From: Chryseobacterium shigense
Lineage (GTDB): Bacteria > Bacteroidota > Bacteroidia > Flavobacteriales > Weeksellaceae
DNA: 64,000 nucleotides
Assembly (NCBI RefSeq): GCF_014207845.1
Contig: NZ_JACHLC010000001.1
Coordinates: 1,116,001 to 1,180,000, forward strand
Reading direction: 5' to 3'
Position 1 is the stretch's first letter. The number at the start of each line of letters is the position of its first letter. Positions 41,007 through 49,884 of this stretch are shown here, one piece after another. The translations under genes and the position numbers were made by a program. The notes below the pieces were generated by a model. That model did no database searches. It saw nothing but the letters and a program-made list of their open reading frames with translations, and was not told the origin of the DNA.

Positions 41007-42665
41007 TTAAAGTCCTGCAATATATTGTCCTGCCTTCATCCCGGAAAAGATGCATCCTCCGAGAAATGTTCCTTCCAGAGCACGGTATCCATGCATTCCG
41101 CCGCCGCCGAAGCCTGAAACTTCTCCTGCAGCATACAATCCATCTATTACGGTATCATCATCCCTTAAAACCTGTCCGTTAAGATTGGTTTTAATACCGC
41201 CTAATGTTTTCCTTGTAAGAATATTAAGCCGTACAGCGATCAGAGGTCCGTTTTTAGGGTCCAGTATTTTATGCGGGGAAGCAACACGGCCGAGTTTGTC
41301 TCCTAAATAATTTCTTGTATTCCGGATATAGTTAACCTGTGTGTCTTTTGAATATTTATTGTCCAGCTCGCGGTCTCTGGCTTCAATCTGCTCTTTGATT
41401 TTTTCATAGTTCAAAAGGGAAGTGCCTGTCAGCTCATTCATTTTTTCTACCAGATCTTTGAGATTATCTGAAACAATGAAATCTTTCCCATGTTCTTTAA
41501 AGGCTTCTACAGGGCCGGGGGCTTTTTTTCCAAAAATCCGGTTGAGGAACAGGGCGTAATCTTTATTGGTAATATCCGGATTCTGTTCTGATCCTGAAAG
41601 GGCAAATTCTTTTTTAATGATTTTCTGGGTAAGTATAAACCAGGAGTAAGAAAATCCTGTATCCTGTATGTGCTTCAAAGTTCCCAGGGTATCAAATCCG
41701 GGAAGAAAAGGAGCGGGGAGGCGGTTTCCTCTGGCATTAAACCATAGGGAAGATGGGCCGGGAAGTATCCTGATACCGTGTTTCGGCCATATCGGATTCC
41801 AGTTCTGTATTCCTTCTGTATAATGCCACATTCTGTCCGGGTTGATGATATGTGCCCCGGAATTTTCTGCAATACCAATCATTTTTCCATCTACATAAGC
41901 GGGCACACCACAAACCATATTTTCCGGGGCTTTTCCTAGTCTTTCCGGTCAGTTTTTGCGGACCAGTTCATGATTGGCTCCTATACCTCCGGATGCAATA
42001 ATTACATGAGAGGCATGATATTCAAACCGGGAAATGACATTTCTGTTGGTTTCAGCTCCTCTTTCTTTATCATCGTTTTCGAGGATATCGCCTTTAACGC
42101 CTTTGGCTTTGTTGTTTTCTATAATCAGATCGGTCACTCTGTGCCTGAATTTCATCTGTAAAAGGCCTTTCTTTTCGGCTTCATATGCTTTATCTACAAA
42201 AGGCTTTACAACTCCTGTTCCTGTTCCCCAGCTGACATGGAAACGTGGCACAGAATTCCCATGACCTGTTGCTGATCCGTCTCCGCGTTCTGCCCAGCCT
42301 ACCATGAACATAAATTTGATTCCCAGTTTAGAAACATAGGCATATTTTTCATAGGCTGCAAACTTCAGATAAGCTTCTGCCCATTTTCCGGGCCAGTAAT
42401 CTTCCTCACGGTCAAAACCTGCTGTGCCTTTCCAGTCCTGAAGAGCCAGCTCATAAGAATCTTTGATTCCCAATTTCCGCTGTTGGGGAGAATTAACGAG
42501 AAACAGGCCCCCGAATGACCAGAATGCCTGTCCGCCAATATTCTGTTCTGTTTCCTGGTCCAGAAGAAGTACTTTTTTCCCGGCATTGGTAATTTCCATT
42601 GCAGCAGTGAGTCCTGCCAGTCCTGTTCCTATAATAATAACATCAGGCTGGAATTTTTCTTCCAT
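41007..42665 (-). pseudogene. FAD-dependent dehydrogenase interrupted by an in-frame TGA
   Basis: Two frames in the same phase, 42665-41949 (N-terminal 238 residues) and 41948-41007, together make one flavoprotein of about 552 residues. The N-terminal part has the FAD loop IIIGTGLAGLTAAMEI and ASGGIGANHELVRKN; after the stop the frame goes on with PERLGKAPENMVCGVPAYVDG, and the C-terminus has GLYAAGEVSGFGGGG, the second FAD motif of the KsdD/fumarate-reductase-like family. The stop codon at 41951-41949 stands where relatives are expected to have Trp (KNW-PERLG), so a TGG to TGA change, one base, explains it. The C-terminal fragment could start at Met 41918. Nonsense mutation or sequencing error; otherwise intact. 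Confidence 0.85.
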
Positions 42666-42805
42666 TATATTGATTTGCTTTTGTTTGTACTTGCATTATA
42701 TTTCCTATAATAAATATATAAAATATTTACACTCAAAAAGCAGCCAAAATATTTCAGAAGCAGATATCATTTCCTGTTTTATTTCTGATGGATGGTAACA
42801 TCAAA

Positions 42806-42843
42806 AAAAGCAGGCCGGAAAATTAATCTGCGGACCTGCTTTT
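42806..42843. terminator. Bidirectional terminator
   Basis: AAAAGCAGG-CCG (42806-42817) pairs with CGG-A-CCTGCTTTT (42831-42843) with one bulge. Read on the minus strand it ends in seven T residues (42809-42803) and would terminate the small membrane protein gene. Confidence 0.7.
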
Positions 42844-42873
42844 ATTTGATATTCAGTAGTGCTTCAGCTATGA

Positions 42874-43053
<180 letters not shown>

Positions 43054-43203
43054 TTAATGTTATTTCCTGATTTAATACACATTCTATGCCTTTATGAAAT
43101 AAAATTGACAATAATATTAAAAATGTGGTACCTGTAATCTTTTTCTGATATAAATAAAACAAGTAAACAGAAGTATTCTTGAAAAATATCTTATCTTAAA
43201 ACA

Positions 43204-43677
43204 ATGAAAACAAGTGCGGGCATTTTGCTGTTTAAAAGAGTAAAAAATAATCTGTATTATTTCCTGGTTCATCCGGGCGGACCTTTCTGGAAGAATAAAG
43301 ATGCAGGCACATGGTCTGTTCCAAAAGGGGAGATACAGCCTGATGAAGATCCGCTGGAGCGTGCCTTAACTGAATTTAAAGAAGAAACGGGGAAAACGAT
43401 ACACGGTGAATTCATTGCTCTTGTGCCCGTTAAGCAGAAAGGAGGTAAAACTGTTCATGCGTGGGCTCTGGAAAGTGATCTTGAAATATCCGGACTTTAC
43501 AGCAATACACTGCAGATAGAATGGCCCCCAGGATCTTCTAAAATGATAGAAATTCCCGAGGTAGATCAGTGGGAGTGGTTTGAATCGGTGGAGGCTCAAA
43601 AAAGAATCAACCCGGCACAGATTGCATTTATAGCAGAATTAGAGAGGATATTGAGTGAACAGGATTCTATTTCTTAA
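43204..43677 (+). CDS. NUDIX hydrolase
   Basis: The 157-residue protein is a single NUDIX domain. The Nudix box is KGEIQPDEDPLERALTEFKEETG; compared with the consensus G-x5-E-x7-R-E-U-x-E-E-x-G-U the Arg is replaced by Thr, while the metal-binding glutamates are kept. The PGGPFWKNKDAGTWSVPKGE start resembles the subgroup that hydrolyses diadenosine polyphosphates or nucleoside diphosphate derivatives. The 3' end overlaps the convergent next gene by 11 bases. Confidence 0.9.
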   Translation: MKTSAGILLFKRVKNNLYYFLVHPGGPFWKNKDAGTWSVPKGEIQPDEDPLERALTEFKEETGKTIHGEFIALVPVKQKGGKTVHAWALESDLEISGLYSNTLQIEWPPGSSKMIEIPEVDQWEWFESVEAQKRINPAQIAFIAELERILSEQDSIS

Positions 43678-44158
43678 TTCCAATAGATTGTAAGGCATTA
43701 GCTGTAAGATATATATCCTCAAAAACAGTAAGTGCTTCAATATCTGTAAATGCAGTTGACATAAGATCATTTTTATTGAAAGAGAGTTCCACTTCCTGAT
43801 CATAAGAAGCTACGATTCTCACTACGGAATATCCGTTGTAAGCGATGATAAACCCTTCAAACAGACATTTTTTTTCTGCTTCCTGATAATGAATATGCTC
43901 TTCAAATCCGGCAATATCATTTCTTTTTACAGCGTTATGATCAAGTGATTTCCAGGCAGTGTAGTTTCTGGGTTCTTTCAGTACATTTCCGTTCGGATCT
44001 ACAGGAACAAACATTCCAAGAGTTAAGGGCAGTCTTAGAAAATTAGCATAGTTTTTCATCAAACGTAATGTCTGAAGATCGGCATATCCTTCGTTAGCAT
44101 AGTATTCAATAACAAAATCTGTCATCGGAATCAGCTTGTGGGAAGCTTCAGTCGGCAT
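43667..44158 (-). CDS. Conserved-looking hypothetical protein
   Basis: I do not recognise the family. The 163-residue soluble protein is rich in aromatic residues; the N-terminal half is helical (TDFVIEYYANEGYADLQTLRLMKNYANFLRL) in segments, the C-terminal half looks like alternating beta strands (GFIIAYNGYSVVRIVASYDQEVELSF). No motif, signal or membrane helix is visible. A second in-frame Met at residue 12 is an alternative start. It is convergent with the NUDIX gene and overlaps it by 11 bases. Confidence 0.8.
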   Translation of the reverse strand: MPTEASHKLIPMTDFVIEYYANEGYADLQTLRLMKNYANFLRLPLTLGMFVPVDPNGNVLKEPRNYTAWKSLDHNAVKRNDIAGFEEHIHYQEAEKKCLFEGFIIAYNGYSVVRIVASYDQEVELSFNKNDLMSTAFTDIEALTVFEDIYLTANALQSIGIKK

Positions 44159-44302
44159 AATTGGTGTTTTCTTTTCTTAAAATAAAAATAGTACTTTTAT
44201 TTACTTTACCAAACAATAATCTGTTCCGGCTGCAGGAAAGCCGGTGCTGAAATTTTCAGATGCCCGGAAAGTAGACGGGAGATCATGGCCTGATTGTTGA
44301 GA

Positions 44303-44695
44303 TTACTGCATTTTAGAGCATTTCGGGCATATCCCGCTCACTATAAAATTATATTCCTGTGCTATAAAATCCGGTGGCAGGCTGATATCAGGAACCACAT
44401 TTTCAATACATGTTACCGAATGGCATTCTTTACAGTTAAAATGAATATGGTTGTGGAAGTGTTTTTCTGTACTGCATTTTCCGCTGCATCTGGCAAAATT
44501 CACCACTCCGTCTATATTTACAATTTTATGAATGAGTCCTTCATTTTCAAGCCTTTCCAGTACCCTGTAAATAGTCACTCTGTTGCACAGGTCGCCCAGC
44601 TTTTTCTGTATATCTGATTGTGAAAGAGCGATGTCAGAATGATTAATGACATTTAAAATTTCAGTTTTGGCCTGGGTATTTCTGATTTGTTTCAT
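44303..44695 (-). CDS. Fur-family transcriptional repressor (Zur-like)
   Basis: The 130-residue protein has a winged helix (about 1-75, with NRVTIYRVLERLENEGLI) and a dimerisation domain with metal ligands: HFHNHIHF (His 79, 81, 83, 85) and the structural zinc pairs C88-x-x-C91 and C123-x-x-C126. Zur, Fur and PerR share these features. Two near-identical GCAACAAAGTT palindromes lie in its divergent promoter region with a MerC-like membrane gene, so it likely represses itself and that gene. Zinc is the most probable signal; this is inference. Confidence 0.92.
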   Translation of the reverse strand: MKQIRNTQAKTEILNVINHSDIALSQSDIQKKLGDLCNRVTIYRVLERLENEGLIHKIVNIDGVVNFARCSGKCSTEKHFHNHIHFNCKECHSVTCIENVVPDISLPPDFIAQEYNFIVSGICPKCSKMQ

Positions 44696-44703
44696 TTTTT
44701 AAT

Positions 44704-44716
44704 GCAACAAAGTTGC
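44704..44716. promoter_or_regulatory. Zur/Fur-like operator 1
   Basis: GCAAC-AAA-GTTGC is a perfect 13-base dyad 8 bases upstream of the regulator's ATG, i.e. in the leader of its own transcript. Confidence 0.6.
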
Positions 44717-44736
44717 TTTAATTAAGATTTTATCTA

Positions 44737-44758
44737 TACTTTTGCAACAAAGTTACAA
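44737..44758. promoter_or_regulatory. Zur/Fur-like operator 2 over divergent promoters
   Basis: TGCAACAAAGTTACA (around 44744-44756) differs from operator 1 by one base. It overlaps the plus -7 box TACTTTTG (44737-44744) of the MerC-like gene and the minus -7 box TAACTTTG (44755-44748) of the regulator gene. One bound dimer could shut both promoters. Confidence 0.6.
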
Positions 44759-44783
44759 TAAGAAATTTAAATCCCCGGTTTTT

Positions 44784-45122
44784 ATGAAATCAAAAATTCT
44801 TGATGCAGTAGGAATTTCTGCAGCAGTTCTGTGTCTTATCCATTGTATAGTTTTTCCTCTGTTACTGATTATTCCTTTGGGAATATCCCATAATCCTTAT
44901 ATTGATCTTGCTTTCCTGATCATTGGTACTGTAGTGGTTTACAGGGTTACAAAGAGTATAACCCGCCATTGGCTCAGGGTCCTGCTCTGGGCTTCCATTT
45001 TTCTTATTGCGGTTTCTGTTTTTGCAGATTTGATCTTTGAAATTCATATTCCTTTATTATATGCAGGAGCAGCAGGATTAATCACGGGCCATATCATCAA
45101 CTTTAAAAATCATCAACATTAA
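44784..45122 (+). CDS. MerC-like membrane protein
   Basis: The start at 44784 (MKSKILDAVG) is chosen over an ATG 14 codons upstream because the latter would lie at the promoter. The 112-residue protein has four hydrophobic helices. The first contains AAVLCLIHCIVFPLLLIIPLG with the C-x-x-x-C pair of MerC, which binds mercury in the original family; most Bacteroidetes copies sit next to a Fur-family gene, as here. A role in zinc or other metal uptake under Zur control is the likely reading. Confidence 0.88.
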   Translation: MKSKILDAVGISAAVLCLIHCIVFPLLLIIPLGISHNPYIDLAFLIIGTVVVYRVTKSITRHWLRVLLWASIFLIAVSVFADLIFEIHIPLLYAGAAGLITGHIINFKNHQH

Positions 45123-45135
45123 ATTCTGAAATTAT

Positions 45136-45184
45136 AAATGACCAGTCCTGAAAATAGTACGAATTACAGGCTGGTCATTTTTTT
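45136..45184. terminator. Bidirectional terminator
   Basis: AAATGACCAGTCCTG (45136-45150) pairs with CAGGCTGGTCATTT (45167-45180) with one mismatch; T residues follow on the plus strand and A-rich sequence on the other side gives T residues for the minus strand. It separates convergent genes. Confidence 0.75.
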
Positions 45185-45848
45185 ATGGAAAAAGCAGAAC
45201 ATACAAAGCTGCCAGGATGATGAGAATGCTGAGAATAGCAGTAAGCCATTTCAAACCTGAAACAATAATTATTTTGATTTGAAAGGTAGAGATTAATTTA
45301 TTTTTATCATCTTCATTCAATCTCCAGTCTTCGGGGTTGGTTATTCTTTCCTGTTTAAGGATATCCAGCTTCTCCAGCAGGGATACTGTAAAATTATTTT
45401 CAAGTATATCCATAGCATAAGCTGCCAAAGGAAAATACCAGCATTTAATCAGCAAAATGTAAATGAAAGAATAGGGCCTGTCCATAAATCTTAACCAGAA
45501 ATAAAAGAATATCATCAGCAAACCTCCGTAGGCAAAGGGCATAAAATACGAATCTGCTTTTAATGCTTTATTTATAACAGTACTGGTTTTGGAATCAATT
45601 CCCAAAAGGATGTCCTTCAAATAGGTCTTTTTGAAGGGAAGCTGTAGACCGGCCAAAGAAAATTTTTTGAATGTATATTTATTTTCACAGGTTTTTATAC
45701 TGTAAAGAAAACCTTTTGAGAAGGAAGCCAGATAGGCACCGGTTGTAATGGTCCCGATGGATGTCAGAATAGCAATCCACAAAATCAGCTGATCAAAATT
45801 ATCAATTCGAATATGCTGATCCAGATAATAATTTGTAATCTTTATCAT
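45183..45848 (-). CDS. Membrane protein partner of patatin-like gene
   Basis: The 221-residue protein is not recognised. Four hydrophobic segments can be seen: about 23-43 (ILWIAILTSIGTITTGAYLA), 105-125 (FAYGGLLMIFFYFWLRF), 130-148 and 200-220 (LTAILSILIILAALYVLLF). It begins 11 bases after the patatin-like gene on the same strand, so both are one transcription unit, and it may anchor or regulate the lipase. Residues between the second and third pairs are charged and cytoplasmic or periplasmic loops. Confidence 0.82.
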   Translation of the reverse strand: MIKITNYYLDQHIRIDNFDQLILWIAILTSIGTITTGAYLASFSKGFLYSIKTCENKYTFKKFSLAGLQLPFKKTYLKDILLGIDSKTSTVINKALKADSYFMPFAYGGLLMIFFYFWLRFMDRPYSFIYILLIKCWYFPLAAYAMDILENNFTVSLLEKLDILKQERITNPEDWRLNEDDKNKLISTFQIKIIIVSGLKWLTAILSILIILAALYVLLFP

Positions 45849-45859
45849 GACTAAAATTT

Positions 45860-48007
45860 TTAATAGGTGAAACTTGATCTTTCTTTCATTTTAGGACTCA
45901 GGTTTTTATAGATCTCTGCTTTTCCTCTTTCTCTTTTGTAACTTTCCCAATTGAAGAAAACATCAGGATAAATGAAATCTTCTGTTCTGAAGTCTATAAT
46001 TCCAAAGTCTTTACAAGCTTTTTGCATCAACTTGTTTTTTTCTTCAGAAGTCAGATTTTCGCCGGAAAGGAAAATAGCTGCAGCTAATGCCCCTCTGTAA
46101 AATAATTCTATCTTTTCATTCCTGGAAGGATTAAAATTAAGCCAGCTGATATCTCCTGTATCTACGCTCCGTACCGTTTTTTTGAAATTGCTGTTTTTAA
46201 TCAGGAAATCACGGTCATAAAAATACCTCATTGTAGAGATCATAGAAAGGGCCAGCTTGGTTTCATTATCAATCAGTTTATACAGATCATCATTATCATA
46301 TTCCAGTTTAATTCCGAAAGTAGGGCGGGTAGGTATAAAGTGAGTATTGCTGTAAAATACATTGATAGGGAAGTTGGATAATGCTCCTCCATCCACAAAC
46401 AGAATCTCATTATTGCCCTGGATAAAATTTTTGTAAGCTCCCAGCTTTACCTTCCATGTGTTATTGATCTTTACCATCTGTGTATTGGACATGGTGACTT
46501 TATAGGGCTTAAAAAAGAAAGGAATAGACATAGATGCCCGAACATATTCAGCCGGAGAGATGGATTCATCACTTCCCCAGTAAAACTCGTGCATTCCGGG
46601 AAATTCTACTTTAATCTGGTTGGTAATATCTGCCGCAACCACCACAAGCTGCTGGGGGAATTTATAGCTTTTGGTACCCACTATAGCATAGGTGTTTTTA
46701 AATAGTTCCCCTATAATTCTTTCTACTATTTTTTCGTTGGCATTAATAGGAATAAAATTCTTTTCAATAAGCTGATCATTGATTACTTTCAGATCATGCC
46801 AGCTCACCTGATTAAAATATTTGATAACGGAAATAATCTGGTTCAAAAGGCCATCCACAAAACTCTGGTCTTTAGTGTTTTTATGTTCCTTTAAATATTT
46901 CTCTATTGCATTTTTGATGTCATTGTCAATTAGAGATTCCTTTAATTTTTTCCAATCGATTGTAGTTTCAGATTGTGATTTGTGGCTTTCCTCAACTAAC
47001 TCTACAGGTTCGGTGGTCATACTGAGCTTTAAACTGTTTACATCTTCTGTAATGTTCAAAAGCTGTTCGTTGCCTTCACTTTTTCCTCCTGCCGAAGACA
47101 ATGAAGCATTAAAAGAGGATTCATGTTCCGAATACCAGCACTTGTAAAGGTCGTTTTCTTTCAGCATTTTATTTTTAAGATCGGCTACGCTGTTTATCCT
47201 GTTTTCTTCCATGAGGGTTTTTATCCATTCTTTAAAATTGTCCCCCGGATTGATCCCCATTTTTTCACTGTTAAAATAAAGCAGCCGCAAAACCATAAAG
47301 TTTTTAATAACCATACATATAGAGATTATAAACCCCATCACCGAAACAATCAGTAAACGGTGAACCCAGATCTGCCACACCGCGATTTTGCCTGAAAGTA
47401 TCCCAACTCCTATGGCAGCTACAATCATTGTAATTAAGAACACAACAAAAGAGTATACTGTAATTCTGGCTCTGAATTTTATTTTATCTAAAATGGGTTT
47501 CCGGTCCCGCTTGGAAAATATTTTTAAAATAATAAATCTCCATGACGGATGCCCGTCCACAAGTTCCGTAAGATCCTTTTTCGAAAGATATTCAAGAATT
47601 TTTTCAGATCTTGTTTCATAATACTGGTTGATGAATTCTTCTTTTTCGCCCATCATAATGGCGTCCCGTTGTGAATAAACACAGTTGAGCATCATGGTAT
47701 TGATGGCTCCGGCACTTGTTCCTGCGCTGTTTAGAAAAGAGATCCCCATTTTCTCAAGCACATAGGTATATCCGGCCAGTGCAATTCCGTGTACTCCGCC
47801 GCCTTCCTGTATAAGGTCTACATACTGGCGCGGTTCTTCGCCTATATTATATTTCTCAAGCAACTTCTTTTTTTGCGGGTCGCTCCAGTCAATATCATCT
47901 ATTACATCGGAAACTTTTAAAGGCTTATTTTTATAGAGTGTTTTAAGGTGAGTGATGAGATGAGCAACTGCACCTGTAAACTGCTCAACTTTCAGTTCTT
48001 CTTTCAT
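45860..48007 (-). CDS. Patatin-like phospholipase with membrane helices
   Basis: The 715-residue protein carries a split patatin domain. The oxyanion loop GGGVHGIALAG (about 69-79), nucleophile S98 in NSAGTSAG and catalytic Asp in FVDGGALSNFPINVF are all present. Two membrane helices (TVYSFVVFLITMIVAAIGVGIL and LLIVSVMGFIISICMVIKNF) at about residues 182-240, plus a charged helical region of about 170 residues, are inserted between the Ser and Asp parts. It should cleave ester bonds of membrane lipids; the inserted helices place it at the inner membrane. The gene is followed by a small membrane protein in the same unit. The ICE begins just beyond its start. Confidence 0.9.
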   Translation of the reverse strand: MKEELKVEQFTGAVAHLITHLKTLYKNKPLKVSDVIDDIDWSDPQKKKLLEKYNIGEEPRQYVDLIQEGGGVHGIALAGYTYVLEKMGISFLNSAGTSAGAINTMMLNCVYSQRDAIMMGEKEEFINQYYETRSEKILEYLSKKDLTELVDGHPSWRFIILKIFSKRDRKPILDKIKFRARITVYSFVVFLITMIVAAIGVGILSGKIAVWQIWVHRLLIVSVMGFIISICMVIKNFMVLRLLYFNSEKMGINPGDNFKEWIKTLMEENRINSVADLKNKMLKENDLYKCWYSEHESSFNASLSSAGGKSEGNEQLLNITEDVNSLKLSMTTEPVELVEESHKSQSETTIDWKKLKESLIDNDIKNAIEKYLKEHKNTKDQSFVDGLLNQIISVIKYFNQVSWHDLKVINDQLIEKNFIPINANEKIVERIIGELFKNTYAIVGTKSYKFPQQLVVVAADITNQIKVEFPGMHEFYWGSDESISPAEYVRASMSIPFFFKPYKVTMSNTQMVKINNTWKVKLGAYKNFIQGNNEILFVDGGALSNFPINVFYSNTHFIPTRPTFGIKLEYDNDDLYKLIDNETKLALSMISTMRYFYDRDFLIKNSNFKKTVRSVDTGDISWLNFNPSRNEKIELFYRGALAAAIFLSGENLTSEEKNKLMQKACKDFGIIDFRTEDFIYPDVFFNWESYKRERGKAEIYKNLSPKMKERSSFTY

Positions 48008-48489
48008 GGCAATAATTTTATGATTCGATAATGAATAAAAGTATAGAGGTATACTGCAATCTCATACCAGAGACTGCATAGAGAGCATCGTAACGCTTAC
48101 AATTCTAAGTACAGAATAAAAGCTAAGCAGTTGAGTAGAAAATAGGAATAGAGTTCATGGCTGTTAAGTTTTAATGGTTTTGTTTTTAATTTTATTGATA
48201 AAATTAATAAATAATCACCTATATGCAGACAAACCCCGACAAAAAGAGGAAAGTGTCAACATATTGATGATTTTATAGGGTGCAAATTTAGACATAAAAA
48301 GCCATAAAACAGCCATTGAGCGACAAAGATGACGCTCTAAATCGTACCCCCTTATTATGCAGACAAAAGGGAGACACAAAAAGAGCTAAAATGGCTGTGT
48401 TTGGCTTATAAACGACTGATATTGTCCACCCTGCAAACCGCTCATTTTTAGAGGTTGAATTTAATTTTACAACAATAGAAATGTAGCGT
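48008..48489. other. Probable left end of integrative element (attL region)
   Basis: No gene is seen in this 480 bases. 48222-48407 holds direct and inverted repeats that look like recombinase arm-binding sites. The junction between chromosome and element should lie here, upstream of the integrase gene; the exact core site cannot be set without the other end. Confidence 0.45.
48222..48407. repeat. Direct and inverted repeats near integrase
   Basis: TATGCAGACAAA occurs at 48222-48233 and 48356-48367, each followed by a similar GAC(AC)AAAAAGAG string. AAGCCATAAAACAGCCATT (48299-48317) is inverted, with small changes, as AATGGCTGTGTTTGGCTT (48390-48407). The set resembles arm-type sites bound by tyrosine recombinases of CTnDOT-like elements. 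Confidence 0.5.
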
Positions 48490-49719
48490 ATGAGAAGTAC
48501 ATTCAAAGTCCTTTTCTTTTTGAAAAGAGACAAACAAAAAAAAGATGGAAGTGTCCCTGTATATTGCAGGATTACCATTGACGGAAAAGAAGCCCGTTTC
48601 GGAATGAAGAAATACATTGACCCGAAGCTATGGAACATCAAAGAAGGAAAAGCAACAGGAAAAAGTGCAGAATCTTCCGAAATCAATGCTCTGCTTGAAA
48701 AAACAAAGGCAGGAATTCATAAAATTTACAGGGATGTTCAGGAAAGGGAAAATACAGTTTCAGCCGAAAAAGTAAAAAATATTTTCCTTGGAATCGACAG
48801 TAAGCAATATATGCTGCTGAAGGCATTTGACGAACACGTTGAAGAAAAATTTAATTTGATAGGCAAACGAATTGTTAAGTCTACCTATCATAGATATTAT
48901 TATCTTCGGGTTAGGCTATCGGAATTCCTTACGGAAAAATATCACCTTTCGGATATTCCACTTCGGGAAATCAATTACCAGTTTATCCGGGATTTTGAAA
49001 TGTATTTGCTGACGGTTCGTGGAAACAAGCAAAGTACGATTGCCCAATATCTGATTAACCTGAAGAAGATTGTTGAGCTGGCTTATAAAAACGAATGGAT
49101 TTATCGGAATCCTTTTATCAATTACAAAATAGAAGACGAAAAATCGGAACGAGGTTATCTTTCCCAAAGAGAAGTGGAAATTCTAATGAATTGGAAATTG
49201 GATAAAAGACTGGAACGAACAAGAGATGTTTTCATTTTCTGCTGCTTTACGGGTTTATCTTATATTGACGCTTTTAAATTAACTAAAGAGCAAATTCAAC
49301 TATCTATTGATGGACAGCAATGGATTATGGGAAAACGGGAAAAAACGGATATGGACTATTTTATTCCGATGATGGAAATACCGAAGAAAATCCTTGAAAA
49401 ATATAAAAACCACATCTTTAAGGATGGGAAACTTCTTCCTGTAAAAACCAGTATTATGGTTAATCGTCATTTAAAACAAATCGCTGAAATCTGCGGTATA
49501 AAAAAGCATCTGACTTTTCACCTTTCTCGTCATACTTTTGCTACATTGACGATGTCAAAAGGTGTTTCACTAGAAAGTGTGAGCAAGATGTTGGGACATA
49601 AAAACATACAAACCACTCAAATTTATGCTAAAATGACGACTGAAAAAATTGGCAGAGATATGGCAATTTTTGCAGAAAGCATAAGGGAAACCGAAAGAAA
49701 ATTTGTGGTAAATTTTTGA
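48490..49719 (+). CDS. Tyrosine recombinase, IntDOT-like integrase
   Basis: The 409-residue protein has the N-terminal arm-binding domain, SAM-like core-binding domain (about 105-205) and C-terminal catalytic domain of Bacteroidetes conjugative-transposon integrases. Catalytic residues read as H344-x-x-R347 (FHLSRHTF), H370 (MLGHKN) and Y379 (TTQIYAK). The usual first Arg is replaced by S257 in CCFTGLSYID, as I recall for IntDOT, which also has Ser there. It catalyses integration and excision of the element running to the right edge. A terminator follows. Confidence 0.93.
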   Translation: MRSTFKVLFFLKRDKQKKDGSVPVYCRITIDGKEARFGMKKYIDPKLWNIKEGKATGKSAESSEINALLEKTKAGIHKIYRDVQERENTVSAEKVKNIFLGIDSKQYMLLKAFDEHVEEKFNLIGKRIVKSTYHRYYYLRVRLSEFLTEKYHLSDIPLREINYQFIRDFEMYLLTVRGNKQSTIAQYLINLKKIVELAYKNEWIYRNPFINYKIEDEKSERGYLSQREVEILMNWKLDKRLERTRDVFIFCCFTGLSYIDAFKLTKEQIQLSIDGQQWIMGKREKTDMDYFIPMMEIPKKILEKYKNHIFKDGKLLPVKTSIMVNRHLKQIAEICGIKKHLTFHLSRHTFATLTMSKGVSLESVSKMLGHKNIQTTQIYAKMTTEKIGRDMAIFAESIRETERKFVVNF

Positions 49720-49742
49720 GTGAATTTTGATTTAATTCGTAA

Positions 49743-49782
49743 AACGGAAATGGCTTTTTTTAAAGCTGTTTCCGTTTTTTTT
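49743..49782 (+). terminator. Terminator of integrase
   Basis: AACGGAAA (49743-49750) pairs with TTTCCGTT (49769-49776), inner GCT/AGC pairs extend the stem, and a run of T residues follows to 49782. Confidence 0.7.
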
Positions 49783-49884
49783 GGAATTATCGCAAAATTT
49801 ATTGGGAATTTTTGTACTATGTTTTGCTGAATTAGCTAATAATGAAGTATCTCCTATTTTAACTATATTTTGTTGAGCAATTAC

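Noticed and set aside
45860..48007. Patatin gene as part of the mobile element
   Set aside because: It points away from the integrase, forms a unit with its membrane partner and has the composition of the left chromosomal genes.
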